Shown here one piece after another: positions 35,044 through 43,787 of a stretch of 64,000 bases of DNA; position 1 is the first letter of the stretch; each line of letters starts with the position of its first letter. The DNA is taken from assembly GCA_964535575.1 (NCBI GenBank), contig CAZHTC010000002.1, positions 62,001-126,000 on the forward strand, in the 5' to 3' direction. Below the pieces are notes generated by a model. The model made no database searches. It worked only from the letters and a program-made list of their open reading frames with translations, and was not told where the DNA came from. The DNA comes from JAGPCK01 sp964535575. GTDB lineage: Bacteria; Bacteroidota; Bacteroidia; UKL13-3. A program made the position numbers and the translations under genes.

Positions 35044-35511
35044 TTATTTGGCTCCGTCATTTTGGCGCAGGTAATTCAGAATAGATAAAGCTTCATCTTC
35101 TGCTACATTCTGATTGGTCATTTGGGTAAGGTGTTCGGCCAGTAATGCTTGTGCGGCAGGATCTTTTTGGGTCATCTCCACAGGATTGGTAATCATGTTC
35201 AGTATCCACTGTGGTTTTCTGCGTTCTGTTACGCCTTTAAGACCAGGTCCTACTACTTTGTCACCGGTTATTTTATGGCAGGCCGAACATTTGGCTTCAA
35301 AAAGGGTTTTGCCTTTTTCTGCCAAGCCAGCATCAAAAGGGGCAATCTCTTTTCCGGCAAAGTTTCCAATCCCTTCTCCGTTATCGGCAGGGGCGGCTGG
35401 TGTGGCGGGTGCTTGCTCAGCAGGTTTGTCTGATGAGCCACAATTACTGAATACGAAAGCTAAGGCTAATACTGCAGTTACTGATACTGCTTTTCTGTAG
35501 ATTTTTGTCAT
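35044..35511 (-). CDS. cytochrome c lipoprotein upstream of nosZ
   Basis: This is a 155-residue monohaem cytochrome c. A signal peptide ends at lipobox FSNC, followed by a P/A-rich linker, then haem site CSACH with GLKGVTERR and candidate Met axial ligands in the C-terminal helix. It precedes nosZ in one operon and most likely donates electrons to the CuA site. Its promoter carries two FNR-like boxes. Confidence 0.92.
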   Translation of the reverse strand: MTKIYRKAVSVTAVLALAFVFSNCGSSDKPAEQAPATPAAPADNGEGIGNFAGKEIAPFDAGLAEKGKTLFEAKCSACHKITGDKVVGPGLKGVTERRKPQWILNMITNPVEMTQKDPAAQALLAEHLTQMTNQNVAEDEALSILNYLRQNDGAK

Positions 35512-35557
35512 TATATATTTAATTTTATTGAGCTAATTTAATTATATTATTTAAGAA

Positions 35558-35622
35558 CAAAAGTACCCCACGCCTCAAGGGGCCTTTTTGATATGAGTCA
35601 GAGTTGGGTGTGATTTTTATCA
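35558..35622 (-). promoter_or_regulatory. FNR-like regulated promoter of cytochrome c-nosZ operon (shared with fnr gene)
   Basis: Minus-strand -7 element TACTTTTG at 35565 to 35558. The proximal box, forward TTGATATGAGTCA (core 35589-35600), is centred at 35594.5, 29.5 nt upstream. The distal box TGATTTTTATCA (35611-35622), a perfect TGAT-N4-ATCA palindrome, is centred 22 bp further. The distal box also lies about 45 bp before the start codon of the divergent regulator and could serve autoregulation. Confidence 0.8.
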
Positions 35623-35661
35623 GTTTTTTTTGTTTTGGGATAAAACCCTTAGATTTACCGC

Positions 35662-36366
35662 ATGGCATTGAATAATAAACTGGATTGTACAAGTTGCCAA
35701 ACCCTCGGACTCTCTGTGTTTTGCACGCTCACCCGCGAAGAACTTGAGCAATTGAACACCTATAAATCTTCATTTCATGTAAAAAAGGGGCAGTTAATTT
35801 TTTATGAAGAAAGTGAGCCACCGGGTTTATATTGTGTTCACCATGGAAAAGTAAAGGTTTTTAAAACAACCAATGAGGGGAATATTCAAATATTACGTTT
35901 AGCAAAAGACGGAGATATTATCGGCTATCGCTCTTTATTGGCCGGTGAGCAATACCGTGCGGCTGCCGAAGCGATTGAAGATTCGCAGATATGCCTTATC
36001 CCCAAACATTATATTTTTGAGTTGCTGAATAAGAATATTCATCTGTCGCTGAAAATAATGGAAAACTTTGCCCGCGAATTGAAAACGGCAGAGAAGAAAA
36101 ATGTTGACTTATTGCATAAAACAAGTAAAGAGCGCCTTGCTGAGTCTTTATTGTTACTGAAAGACACTTTTGGGGTAAACGATAGGGGTTTTATCAATGT
36201 GGTGTTAAACAGGGAAGATATTGCCAATATAACGGGGATGGCCACCGAAACCGTTGTAAGGTGCCTGAGGGAATGGAATGAAGCCGGTGTAATAGATCTT
36301 GATAAAAAACTTATCAGAATTACCAATACCAAACAGTTGCTTGATATTGCCAACCTTAAGGACTGA
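35662..36366 (+). CDS. Crp/Fnr-family regulator with N-terminal cysteines (FNR-like)
   Basis: This 234-residue regulator has a cyclic-nucleotide-binding-type beta-roll (LYCVHHGKVKVF, GDIIGYRSLLAG), a long dimer helix and a winged HTH with NREDIANITGMATETVVRCLREW. The N-terminus holds Cys9, Cys12 and Cys21, with another at Cys58. This resembles FNR proteins that hold an oxygen-sensitive [4Fe-4S] cluster, although the spacing (x2, x8) differs from E. coli FNR. The recognition helix has E-T-V-V-R where FNR has E-T-I-S-R. It sits between nosZ and norC, each preceded by tandem FNR-like boxes, and is the prime candidate to bind them. Confidence 0.88.
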   Translation: MALNNKLDCTSCQTLGLSVFCTLTREELEQLNTYKSSFHVKKGQLIFYEESEPPGLYCVHHGKVKVFKTTNEGNIQILRLAKDGDIIGYRSLLAGEQYRAAAEAIEDSQICLIPKHYIFELLNKNIHLSLKIMENFARELKTAEKKNVDLLHKTSKERLAESLLLLKDTFGVNDRGFINVVLNREDIANITGMATETVVRCLREWNEAGVIDLDKKLIRITNTKQLLDIANLKD

Positions 36367-36428
36367 TTTCTATCAGATATATTAATGACGTTAGTCAACT
36401 TTTATCAGTACAACTACAGATAATTTTG
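36364..36428 (+). promoter_or_regulatory. FNR-like regulated promoter of norCB operon
   Basis: The -7 element TAATTTTG is at 36421-36428. The proximal box TGACGTTAGTCA (36386-36397), centre 36391.5, lies 29.5 nt upstream. The distal box TGATTTCTATCA (36364-36375), centre 36369.5, lies 22 bp further and includes the stop codon of the regulator gene. The -7 element ends 8 bases before the norC ATG, so the leader is very short or absent. Confidence 0.82.
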
Positions 36429-36436
36429 ACCTCTGA

Positions 36437-36856
36437 ATGAGGTTTGCTGTAAAAATTAGTATCCTGCTTTTTTTGATATGTTCTTTTGTGGTGTACAGTT
36501 TTCATCTGTACACAAGTGATAATTCCCTGAAAAAATCACCCCTGCTGAGCGATGCTGCACTTGAAGGTAAAATGATCTGGCAGCAGAATAATTGCCAGTC
36601 GTGCCACCAGTTCTACGGACTTGGAGGATACCTTGGACCCGACCTCACCAATACTTATTCAACCAGAGATAACGGAACCGGGTATATTGGGATTATGATA
36701 AAAAACGGAACGAAAACAATGCCTGCCTTCAAAATGACGGAAACAGAAATTGAAAAGGTAACCGAGTTTTTGCGTTGTATGGATGAAACAGGAAAGTCTG
36801 ATCCGAGAAATTTTAAAGCTACCGTGAGTGGCGATATTAAGGGTAAAGATGAATAG
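36437..36856 (+). CDS. norC: nitric oxide reductase cytochrome c subunit (NorC)
   Basis: This is a 139-residue protein with one N-terminal membrane anchor and a single haem c domain: CQSCHQFYGLGGYLGPDLTN, the NorC-type motif, and Met ligand in TKTMPAF. It passes electrons to NorB. The end overlaps norB by 8 bp. Confidence 0.92.
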   Translation: MRFAVKISILLFLICSFVVYSFHLYTSDNSLKKSPLLSDAALEGKMIWQQNNCQSCHQFYGLGGYLGPDLTNTYSTRDNGTGYIGIMIKNGTKTMPAFKMTETEIEKVTEFLRCMDETGKSDPRNFKATVSGDIKGKDE

Positions 36857-38225
36857 TAAATCAACTCTGTTTTTTGCCGATCGTTTATTTTTGAGCACTG
36901 CACTTTTGATGTTGGTAGGAGCGGTTATTTATGGTTCTTTGGCATCGGTTTATTACATAGCACCTGATTTCTTAAAGAATTATCTGGGGTTCCCTCAATT
37001 GCGGCCACTACATGTTACATCGGTAGTATTCTGGATTCTGATGGCCGCAAGTGGCGGGATTTATCACTCCTTCCGCGATGTGAAGACAAATAACCTCATT
37101 CACGCTCTTGCACTGGTACATTATGTCATTTGGTTTGTTGCTTTAGTTGCAATTTTCACTTCGTATTACAAGGGTGTTTTTGGCGGAAGAGAGTATTGGG
37201 AATTCCCCCCACAGTATGCGGGTTTTATTGCTACTGGCTGGTTCTTTTTTTTAATCAGCTACCTGCTTGTATACGCGTCAAAACCCGAATGGAGCGTTTA
37301 CCACTGGATGTGGCTCACCGGAATTGTTTGCTTTCTTATTACCTTTTTTGAAAATTACCTCTGGATTTTTCCATTTATTAGTAAAGATGCGGTTAAAGAC
37401 CTCACCATTCAATGGAAGTCAAACGGATCGCTGGTAGGTTCCTGGAATCAATTGGTGTATGGCCTGGCGTTTTACCTGATGGAAAAAATTTCGGGTGATA
37501 AACAAACTGCCCGCTCAGGAATTTCATTTGCCATGTATTTCCTCGGGTTATTTAATCTTATGTTTAACTGGGGGCATCATATCTACACCTTACCAACTGC
37601 TCCTTATGTCAGAATTATTTCATACGCGGTAAGTATGACCGAATGGATCATTTTTCTGCGGATTATTTTTCTCTGGAAAAAAACGAATGCATCGTCAGGA
37701 AAACCTGCAGGCATAATATCATTTGATTTTTTAAATTCATCCGATCACTGGGTACTTATAAATTTATTTCTTGCTCTGCTCATGTCAATACCGGCAATTA
37801 ATATTTACACACATGGTACACATGTAACCGTTGCGCATGCTATGGGAACAACTATTGGTATTAATACACTTATACTGCTGGGAGTCTCTTCCGAATTTCT
37901 TAAAGGCCCGTGCAACGAAACAAACTCATACCACGTGTTGAGGAGATGGCTCACCATCTTAAATATTTGTCTGGCAACAATGCTGCTCTCACTGCTGGTG
38001 GTGGGTATGCTTAAGGGGATCTGGCAAATGAATCCTGCTCAAAGTTCATTTCAGCAAATGATGCTTGGGTTCAGACCGTATTTTATATTGATGTTTTGCG
38101 CAGGTATCGGATTGCTAGTAGCGGTAACCGGAACATGCGTGGTTATTTTACGCAGCTTTATTTTGTGTTACAACAGAAAAAAAATTCCCGGATTTGGGTT
38201 TGGTTCCTTAATGAAAGAAGGATGA
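36849..38225 (+). CDS. norB: nitric oxide reductase catalytic subunit (NorB)
   Basis: This 458-residue integral membrane protein of the haem-copper oxidase superfamily reduces NO to N2O. Twelve or so membrane segments are apparent. Haem and metal histidines are visible: His55 in RPLHVTSVVFW, the His243-His244 pair in NWGHHIYTLP (FeB/CuB site) and the HGTHVTVAHAMG segment with His325 and His330. No Tyr-His cross-link motif of oxidases is seen. The start is the ATG at 36849; an earlier GTG lies further inside norC. The pairing with norC and nosZ gives NO to N2. Confidence 0.9.
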   Translation: MNSKSTLFFADRLFLSTALLMLVGAVIYGSLASVYYIAPDFLKNYLGFPQLRPLHVTSVVFWILMAASGGIYHSFRDVKTNNLIHALALVHYVIWFVALVAIFTSYYKGVFGGREYWEFPPQYAGFIATGWFFFLISYLLVYASKPEWSVYHWMWLTGIVCFLITFFENYLWIFPFISKDAVKDLTIQWKSNGSLVGSWNQLVYGLAFYLMEKISGDKQTARSGISFAMYFLGLFNLMFNWGHHIYTLPTAPYVRIISYAVSMTEWIIFLRIIFLWKKTNASSGKPAGIISFDFLNSSDHWVLINLFLALLMSIPAINIYTHGTHVTVAHAMGTTIGINTLILLGVSSEFLKGPCNETNSYHVLRRWLTILNICLATMLLSLLVVGMLKGIWQMNPAQSSFQQMMLGFRPYFILMFCAGIGLLVAVTGTCVVILRSFILCYNRKKIPGFGFGSLMKEG

Positions 38226-38282
38226 GGAATCAATTAATAAATGTTTCATCTTTCATTACCAAATATTAAAATTAAGTCGATT

Positions 38283-40079
38283 ATGAGTATTTCTCCAGTT
38301 CATTCCTTTCATATTCCGGTTATGGGTCTTTCGTTTACTGTTGATACACCGGTTAAAGTAGCCCGGTTCGGTATATCCTCGGTAGTTTCGGTTATCGAAG
38401 ACGAATTGGTTGAAAAAATGCGCAAGTATTATTGCGAGTCACTTCAGCTTCCCTATAAACATATTACCAAATCAGAACATGACTACAGGGCAAAGCGCAT
38501 CACTGAATACCTTAATGTGCTTGATCTGATTGTAAAAAATCAAGTAGATATCCTCAAAACGGAACGCTTTGAAGAAGGGGCAGAAATTGTAAAATATTTT
38601 GAATTGCTTCCTGAAAATTCTCCTTTAAAACAAATGTATCTGAAAATGAAAGATGCTACCGGAAGCGAGCAGTTATTGTTGCAGGAGGAATTGCGGGATG
38701 CTATTGTGGCGGGAGATATTGATATAAATATTATGACCAAGGTGGATAAAACCAATTATGATCCATCGGGCGAACCTCTATCGTTTGAATATAACGATGC
38801 TCTCGCGGCTCTGCGCGGATTTGCATTAAGTAATGTATCCTCTTCAGTGGTATTTTCAGCAGGGTTAAATCCAAGACTATACACCTATTGCGAAACTTTT
38901 AATGATTTTTACCCTGATAAAAGTGAAAATCTCAAAAAACGAATCACCATTAAAGTAAGTGATTATCGTTCGGCCCTGATTCAGGGAAAATTTCTTGCAA
39001 AAAAGGGGCTTTGGGTTTCTGAATTCAGAATTGAATCGGGATTGAATTGCGGTGGACATGCATTTGCCACCGATGGATTGTTACTAGGCCCGGTGATGGA
39101 AGAGTTTAAAGCTAAGAGAGAAGAGTTGACAAACACATTATTTGACTTGTGTAACCAAACGCTTAAAGAAAAAGGGCGTGATGTGTTTGCTTCTGTGCCT
39201 AAACTCAATATTACGGTTCAGGGCGGAGTGGGTACGTTTAACGAGCAGCAGTTTTTTCTCGGTTATTACAAAATGGATAGCATTGGCTGGGGCAGCCCGT
39301 TTTTATTAGTGCCCGAAGTAACCAACGTTGATTATGAAACCCTCACCGCTTTAGCTTCGGCCAAACCTGATGATTATTATTTGAGTAATGCTTCTCCGCT
39401 TGGCGTTCCGTTTAATAATTTCAGAAAAAGCAGCTCTGAAGTACAGCGTAAGGCTCGGATTGAAAAACAACGTGCAGGCAGTCCGTGTTATTTAAAGTTT
39501 CTTTCTTTCAATTCAGAGTTTACCGAGAAACCTATTTGTGTTGCATCACGTGAGTACCAAAATTTGAAAATTAAAGAAATAAAATCAAGTGGGGCAGACG
39601 AGAATACGATACAGCATCAAATAGATTTGGTAACCGAAAAGGATTGTTTATGCGAGGGTTTAAGTACATCCGTGTTTATTGAAAAACATATACCGCATCC
39701 GCATAAACTCAATGCAGTTACCATTTGTCCGGGCCCTAATCTGGCTTATTTTTCCGGAGTATTAACATTGTTGCAAATGGTTGGACATATTTACGGTCGG
39801 GGGAATGTGCTTAACAATGTACCAAGGTCTCATGTTTTTGTGAATGAATTGCGCATTTATATAGATTACCTGAAAAAGGAAATCAATAAAAATATTCAGG
39901 CAATCAGCAGTAAAAAGGAAGAATATTTTAATACGTTTCGCGGCAACCTGCTTTCGGGGATTTCTTACTATAATAACCTGCTTGATAAAATGCAGGTAGA
40001 AAAGGAGTCGTTCATAAACCAAATGAAAAGGGAATTTGAGGAACTGGAGGAACAACTCACAGGAATGGTGACAGCCTAA
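38283..40079 (+). CDS. uncharacterised 598-residue protein of the nor operon
   Basis: I do not recognise this protein. The N-terminal segment FHIPVMGLSFTVDTPVKVARFGISSVVS and later ESGLNCGGHAFATDGLLLGPV are striking, glycine-rich and look cofactor- or substrate-binding, perhaps a TIM-barrel-like enzyme. Several Cys (CGGHAF, SPCYL, CLCEG) are spread along it. The C-terminal 70 residues form a predicted coiled coil (KKEINKNIQ...MKREFEELEEQL). No signal peptide or membrane segment is present, so it is cytoplasmic. It lies 57 bp after norB and 10 bp before a QueD-family gene. An ATG at 38241 would add 14 residues. A role in redox or cofactor metabolism linked to NO respiration is only inferred from position. 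Confidence 0.75.
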   Translation: MSISPVHSFHIPVMGLSFTVDTPVKVARFGISSVVSVIEDELVEKMRKYYCESLQLPYKHITKSEHDYRAKRITEYLNVLDLIVKNQVDILKTERFEEGAEIVKYFELLPENSPLKQMYLKMKDATGSEQLLLQEELRDAIVAGDIDINIMTKVDKTNYDPSGEPLSFEYNDALAALRGFALSNVSSSVVFSAGLNPRLYTYCETFNDFYPDKSENLKKRITIKVSDYRSALIQGKFLAKKGLWVSEFRIESGLNCGGHAFATDGLLLGPVMEEFKAKREELTNTLFDLCNQTLKEKGRDVFASVPKLNITVQGGVGTFNEQQFFLGYYKMDSIGWGSPFLLVPEVTNVDYETLTALASAKPDDYYLSNASPLGVPFNNFRKSSSEVQRKARIEKQRAGSPCYLKFLSFNSEFTEKPICVASREYQNLKIKEIKSSGADENTIQHQIDLVTEKDCLCEGLSTSVFIEKHIPHPHKLNAVTICPGPNLAYFSGVLTLLQMVGHIYGRGNVLNNVPRSHVFVNELRIYIDYLKKEINKNIQAISSKKEEYFNTFRGNLLSGISYYNNLLDKMQVEKESFINQMKREFEELEEQLTGMVTA

Positions 40080-40089
40080 TGACTCATTT

Positions 40090-40512
40090 ATGCTGACGAT
40101 TAACAAAATTTTTTATTTCGAAGCAGCACATGCCATTGCCGATTACCCGGGTGTGTGCCGGCATGTGCACGGACACCGATATGAGTTGCATGTAGGGGTA
40201 ACAGCCCATCAGCTTACCAATGGGATGATTATCGATTTGAAATTGCTGAAGAAATTAGTGAATGAACTGGTGATTGATAAATTTGACCACGCCCTTATTT
40301 TATCGGAATCTGGCGCCTCGAAAAACAAGATACCTGTTTCTGTACCCGACCAACGTCTGGTTATATTGCAAGTAGAACCTACAGTTGAATATCTTATTTT
40401 GGAGATAAAAAACAGGATAGAACAAAATATGCCCGAAAATATTCAGCTTGTAAATTTAAAGCTGTACGAAACACGCGATTCGTATGCCGAATGGAAGTCT
40501 CCGGTTACCTGA
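40090..40512 (+). CDS. queD: 6-carboxytetrahydropterin synthase family (QueD/PTPS)
   Basis: This 140-residue enzyme has zinc ligands His14 (FEAAHAI), His27 and His29 (CRHVHGHRYEL), catalytic Cys23, the FDHALIL Asp-His pair and the C-terminal glutamate motif in YETRDSYAEW. The family makes 6-carboxytetrahydropterin for queuosine, or related pterins. No queC, queE or queF neighbours are present, and it sits 10 bp after the unknown gene of the nor operon, so its product could serve a pterin need of that operon rather than queuosine. Confidence 0.88.
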   Translation: MLTINKIFYFEAAHAIADYPGVCRHVHGHRYELHVGVTAHQLTNGMIIDLKLLKKLVNELVIDKFDHALILSESGASKNKIPVSVPDQRLVILQVEPTVEYLILEIKNRIEQNMPENIQLVNLKLYETRDSYAEWKSPVT

Positions 40513-40613
40513 GAGGAGGCAGGAAGGGTTAATCTTCCGTTTAAGCAGTTAAAATATTTTCTCTGACCGAATGTGCCGGTGCGGGGTTGTGCACACCAAA
40601 TAGAAGAACAGAA

Positions 40614-41069
40614 TTAATTGTAATCAAACTCAAACTTCGAATGCAAATGATGAACCCATTCATTCAAATGAGTAAAGGTTTCTTTGGCTTGCATGTCCTT
40701 GCTGTTGTGTAATTCCTGCGAAATCGATTTAAGTTTCTGCAGCTCGGATGCCAGTGAATTATTGGCTTCATTTTGGCTGTTCAGCATAGATTCTATCTTA
40801 CTTGCATGCTGATCCAGAATATCGGCAAATGCGTGGTAAGGTTCCTCGTTGATTGCTTTTTTCTGAAGGTCGTTAAAATTAATGATGCTGTTTTCTACCG
40901 AACGTAATTCAAACGTAATTTCGGGATTAAATTTCCATTTGCTTCCTTGCTTTACAGGTTCTGTTGAAACGGTTTCGTTTGAAGCGGATGCGCTTGTTTG
41001 GCCGGGTTCTTCACTACAGGACACCATAACTGAAAGCAGCATGATTAAACTCCAAAGGGGCAAACGCAT
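40614..41069 (-). CDS. hypothetical lipoprotein
   Basis: This is a roughly 151-residue lipoprotein beginning at MRLPLWSLIMLLSVMVSCSEE (lipobox VMVSC); three more residues are possible upstream. After an S/T/E-rich linker the mature part is helical with LLNSQNEANNSLASELQKL and a final NEWVHHLHSKFEF. The family is not recognised. It overlaps or abuts the end of nadB and so may be co-transcribed with nadAB. Confidence 0.65.
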   Translation of the reverse strand: MRLPLWSLIMLLSVMVSCSEEPGQTSASASNETVSTEPVKQGSKWKFNPEITFELRSVENSIINFNDLQKKAINEEPYHAFADILDQHASKIESMLNSQNEANNSLASELQKLKSISQELHNSKDMQAKETFTHLNEWVHHLHSKFEFDYN

Positions 41070-41074
41070 TTGTA

Positions 41075-42682
41075 TCATTTTTGTGGTATTGTTTCTTCAA
41101 AGATATGTATCAATTGTTCACCATCATAAGGTATTGCTATAGATTTTGCAGTTGCGCTAAGTCTCAATGGGTAATTTTTGGACAGATGGCATCCGCGGCT
41201 TTCTTTTCTTTTCCATGCTGCATCTGCTACCAGAAAAGCAGTTTGTAAGCGGTTCATTTGTTCAATAAGCGCAGGAAGAAGGCCGTACTGGTATATATAG
41301 TTTTTAAGTTCGTCTATTTGTTCCAAAAGCACATTTTTAAACAGTTTCAGCAACGACTCTGACCTTATGATTCCACAAAAATACCACATCATATTTTGCA
41401 ACTCTTCCGGGTTAATCATTTTTTGAATTTGCTCATCGGGTACAGAAGTAACCGGAGCAATATTCAGTAGTTTTTCCCCGCTATATTCCGGATCAACCAA
41501 ATAGGCTGAAGTTTGTTTGCTGCAATTATTGGCCATTACGAGTGCTTCCAACAGTGAGTTGCTCGCGAGCCTGTTGGCTCCGTGTAATCCGGTGCTGGCC
41601 GATTCTCCTAAAGCCACTAATCCGGGAATGGAAGTTTTGCCATTGGTATTGGTTAAAATTCCACCACAAAAATAATGTGCTGCCGGCACCACCGGAATCA
41701 TTTGACGGGAAGGATTAATTCCGTGTTTAATGCATTGATCGAAAATATAAGGGAACTTACCCTGTAATTCTGCTTCGCTGAAAACGGTGGTATCAAGGTA
41801 CACACATGGAATATGGTTCAACTGCATTTGCTCGGAAATGGCTTTCGAGATTATATCTCTGGGAGCCAGAGAGCCAAGTTTGTGATAGTGCTGCATAAAG
41901 CTTTCACCGTTGGGTAATTTCAATTCTGCACCATATCCGCGCAAAGTTTCGCTTATTAAAAATGAGTTGCCCTTTTGGGTGTAAAACATGGTGGGATGAA
42001 ATTGTACGAATTCCATATTTGATAAAAGGGCACCTGCCCTCCAGGCCATGGCATAACCATCACCCGTGGCTCCTGCTGGGTTGGTATTTTTTTTGAAAAT
42101 TCCCCCGGCTCCTCCTGTAGCAAGTACGGTAAGATTTGCCCTTATCAATATAAGTTCCCTGCTTGTTTTATTAACTGCCCATGCACCCGTGCATATGTTG
42201 TTGTTTACATACAAATCAACAATCTGTGTGTTTTCAAGAACGGTGATTTGCGGATTGCGCTTAACTTTTTCAGCTAAAATTTTTATAAGATATTCTCCCG
42301 TTCTGTCCTGTGCATGTACAACCCGCGCTTCGCTGTGTCCTCCCTCGCGCGATAGGTTAAGTGTGCCGTCAGTATTGCGGGTGAAATCAAAGCCTTCCTG
42401 AAGCAACTGTTCAATTACTTTTGGGGCTTTTGAGAGTAATTCGGTTACCGCACTTAAATCACATAATCCGTCTCCGGCCTCCAGCGTGTCGGCAATATGT
42501 TTTTCTATAGAGTCGTCTTGCTTTATTACAGATGCAATACCTCCCTGTGCCCAGAATGTATTTGAATCAAATAATTGATTTTTGCAAACAAGAGTTACGC
42601 TGGCCTCTGATGAAACTTTTAAGGCATAGTACATACCGGCTAAACCGGAACCAACCACAAGAATATGAGGGCGCGGGTTCAT
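41075..42682 (-). CDS. nadB: L-aspartate oxidase
   Basis: This is a 535-residue flavoprotein making iminoaspartate for NAD synthesis. GSGLAGMYYALKVS is the FAD dinucleotide loop; QGGIASV, the E-G-G-H-S-E-A-R-V substrate loop, LRGYGAEL and the P-A-A-H-Y-F-C-G-G-I covalent-type segment of the succinate dehydrogenase/aspartate oxidase family follow, with SASTGLHGANRLASNSLLE near the C-terminus. Under low oxygen NadB can use fumarate as acceptor. It begins 1 bp after nadA ends. Confidence 0.95.
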   Translation of the reverse strand: MNPRPHILVVGSGLAGMYYALKVSSEASVTLVCKNQLFDSNTFWAQGGIASVIKQDDSIEKHIADTLEAGDGLCDLSAVTELLSKAPKVIEQLLQEGFDFTRNTDGTLNLSREGGHSEARVVHAQDRTGEYLIKILAEKVKRNPQITVLENTQIVDLYVNNNICTGAWAVNKTSRELILIRANLTVLATGGAGGIFKKNTNPAGATGDGYAMAWRAGALLSNMEFVQFHPTMFYTQKGNSFLISETLRGYGAELKLPNGESFMQHYHKLGSLAPRDIISKAISEQMQLNHIPCVYLDTTVFSEAELQGKFPYIFDQCIKHGINPSRQMIPVVPAAHYFCGGILTNTNGKTSIPGLVALGESASTGLHGANRLASNSLLEALVMANNCSKQTSAYLVDPEYSGEKLLNIAPVTSVPDEQIQKMINPEELQNMMWYFCGIIRSESLLKLFKNVLLEQIDELKNYIYQYGLLPALIEQMNRLQTAFLVADAAWKRKESRGCHLSKNYPLRLSATAKSIAIPYDGEQLIHIFEETIPQK

Positions 42683-42683
42683 A

Positions 42684-43667
42684 TCAACTGAATTCCATCA
42701 TTCGTTTTATGGGGAGATAAGCTTTCTGAATTAAATCTTCATTTAAATTCACCTCAAAATCATCCATTGTCTCTTCTCCTATGCGTTCCAGAATCTCCAG
42801 TGTTTTAAGCATGGATATTTTTTTCATGTGAGGGCATTTGATGCAGGGTGTAATGAATTCTTTTTCCTGATACATGCCTTTAAGGGTTGAGCCCAAATCA
42901 CATTCTGAAGCCAGAATAAAACTGGTGCAGGAACTTTCTCCAACGTAGCGGATGATATCATTGGTACTGCCAAGCACACCGCCTGCATTGTTTAATGAGT
43001 CGGCCACAGTGGTACACGGTACTTCCCAGTGCAGCAGAAACTCTGATTTGGGATATTGCGTGCGCAACACTTTAGCCATATCTGAAGTAAATTGTTCATG
43101 AACTTCACATTTCCCATCCCATAGAATAAGTTCTTTTCCGGTTTCTTCTTTTAGCTGCCGGGCCAGATTTTGTCCCATATATAAATCCGGGATGAAAATT
43201 ATTTTGGATGCATCAAGGGAGCGAATGATGGCTAAGGCATTTCGCGAAGTACAGCATATATCACATGCTGCTTTGGTTTCGGCATAAGTGTTAATGTAAG
43301 CCACTACCGGCACACCGGGGTATTTGGCCTTTAAAGCGTAAACATCGGCTGCGGTAATACTCGAGGCCAGCGAACATCCGGCCTCTTTATCCGGTATGTA
43401 AACATGTTTCCCCGGACTTAAAATTTTGGCTGTTTCAGCCATAAAATATACTCCGCAAAATACTATGTAATCTGCGGTTGTTTTAGATGCTTCCACGCTA
43501 AGCCCTAATGAGTCGCCTACAAAGTCAGCAATGCCACCCGCAGATTCTTTAAGTTGCAAATCTGGGCTCATGTAGTAATGCGAGAGAATAACAGCATTCT
43601 TTTCTTTCTTTAGTTTATTGATTCGGAGAATCATTTCTTTCTCCGATATCACCGGTTCGTGTATCAT
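42684..43667 (-). CDS. nadA: quinolinate synthase
   Basis: This is a 327-residue [4Fe-4S] enzyme that condenses iminoaspartate with dihydroxyacetone phosphate. It shows AVILSHYYMSPDLQ, GDSLGLS, FCGVYFMAETAKIL with a cluster Cys, YINTYAETKAACDICCTS and ITPCIKCPHMKKISM. The ATG at 43667 is chosen over an in-frame TTG nine codons upstream. The upstream region shares the FNR-like boxes of the divergent mbnP gene. Confidence 0.95.
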   Translation of the reverse strand: MIHEPVISEKEMILRINKLKKEKNAVILSHYYMSPDLQLKESAGGIADFVGDSLGLSVEASKTTADYIVFCGVYFMAETAKILSPGKHVYIPDKEAGCSLASSITAADVYALKAKYPGVPVVAYINTYAETKAACDICCTSRNALAIIRSLDASKIIFIPDLYMGQNLARQLKEETGKELILWDGKCEVHEQFTSDMAKVLRTQYPKSEFLLHWEVPCTTVADSLNNAGGVLGSTNDIIRYVGESSCTSFILASECDLGSTLKGMYQEKEFITPCIKCPHMKKISMLKTLEILERIGEETMDDFEVNLNEDLIQKAYLPIKRMMEFS

Positions 43668-43672
43668 GGGTG

Positions 43673-43715
43673 CAAAGATCCCTCCGCCTGCCAACTAATA
43701 CCATGATCTTAATCA
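43673..43715 (-). promoter_or_regulatory. possible FNR-box-linked promoter of nadAB
   Basis: On the minus strand GATCTTTG (43680 to 43673) matches TAnnTTTG at all but the first base. The palindrome TGATCTTAATCA (43704-43715) is centred 29.5 nt upstream, the same spacing as at the five other promoters. This would make nadAB divergently co-regulated with mbnPH. Confidence 0.4.
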
Positions 43716-43768
43716 GCAATGAAGTTGATGATTGTCAATTACAGCCCGCTGTTAAATATCTAACTTCG
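43704..43768 (+). promoter_or_regulatory. FNR-like regulated promoter of mbnPH
   Basis: The -7 element TAACTTCG (43761-43768) matches TAnnTTTG at all but one base. The proximal box TTGATGATTGTCAA (core 43726-43737) is centred at 43731.5, 29.5 nt upstream. The distal perfect box TGATCTTAATCA (43704-43715) is centred at 43709.5, 22 bp further. Confidence 0.78.
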
Positions 43769-43787
43769 TATAGGAAGTTTTACAATT

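Noticed and set aside
36396..36408. Third FNR-like half site CTTTTATCAG before norC
   Set aside because: Only one half matches and it is not at either spacing used by the other promoters.
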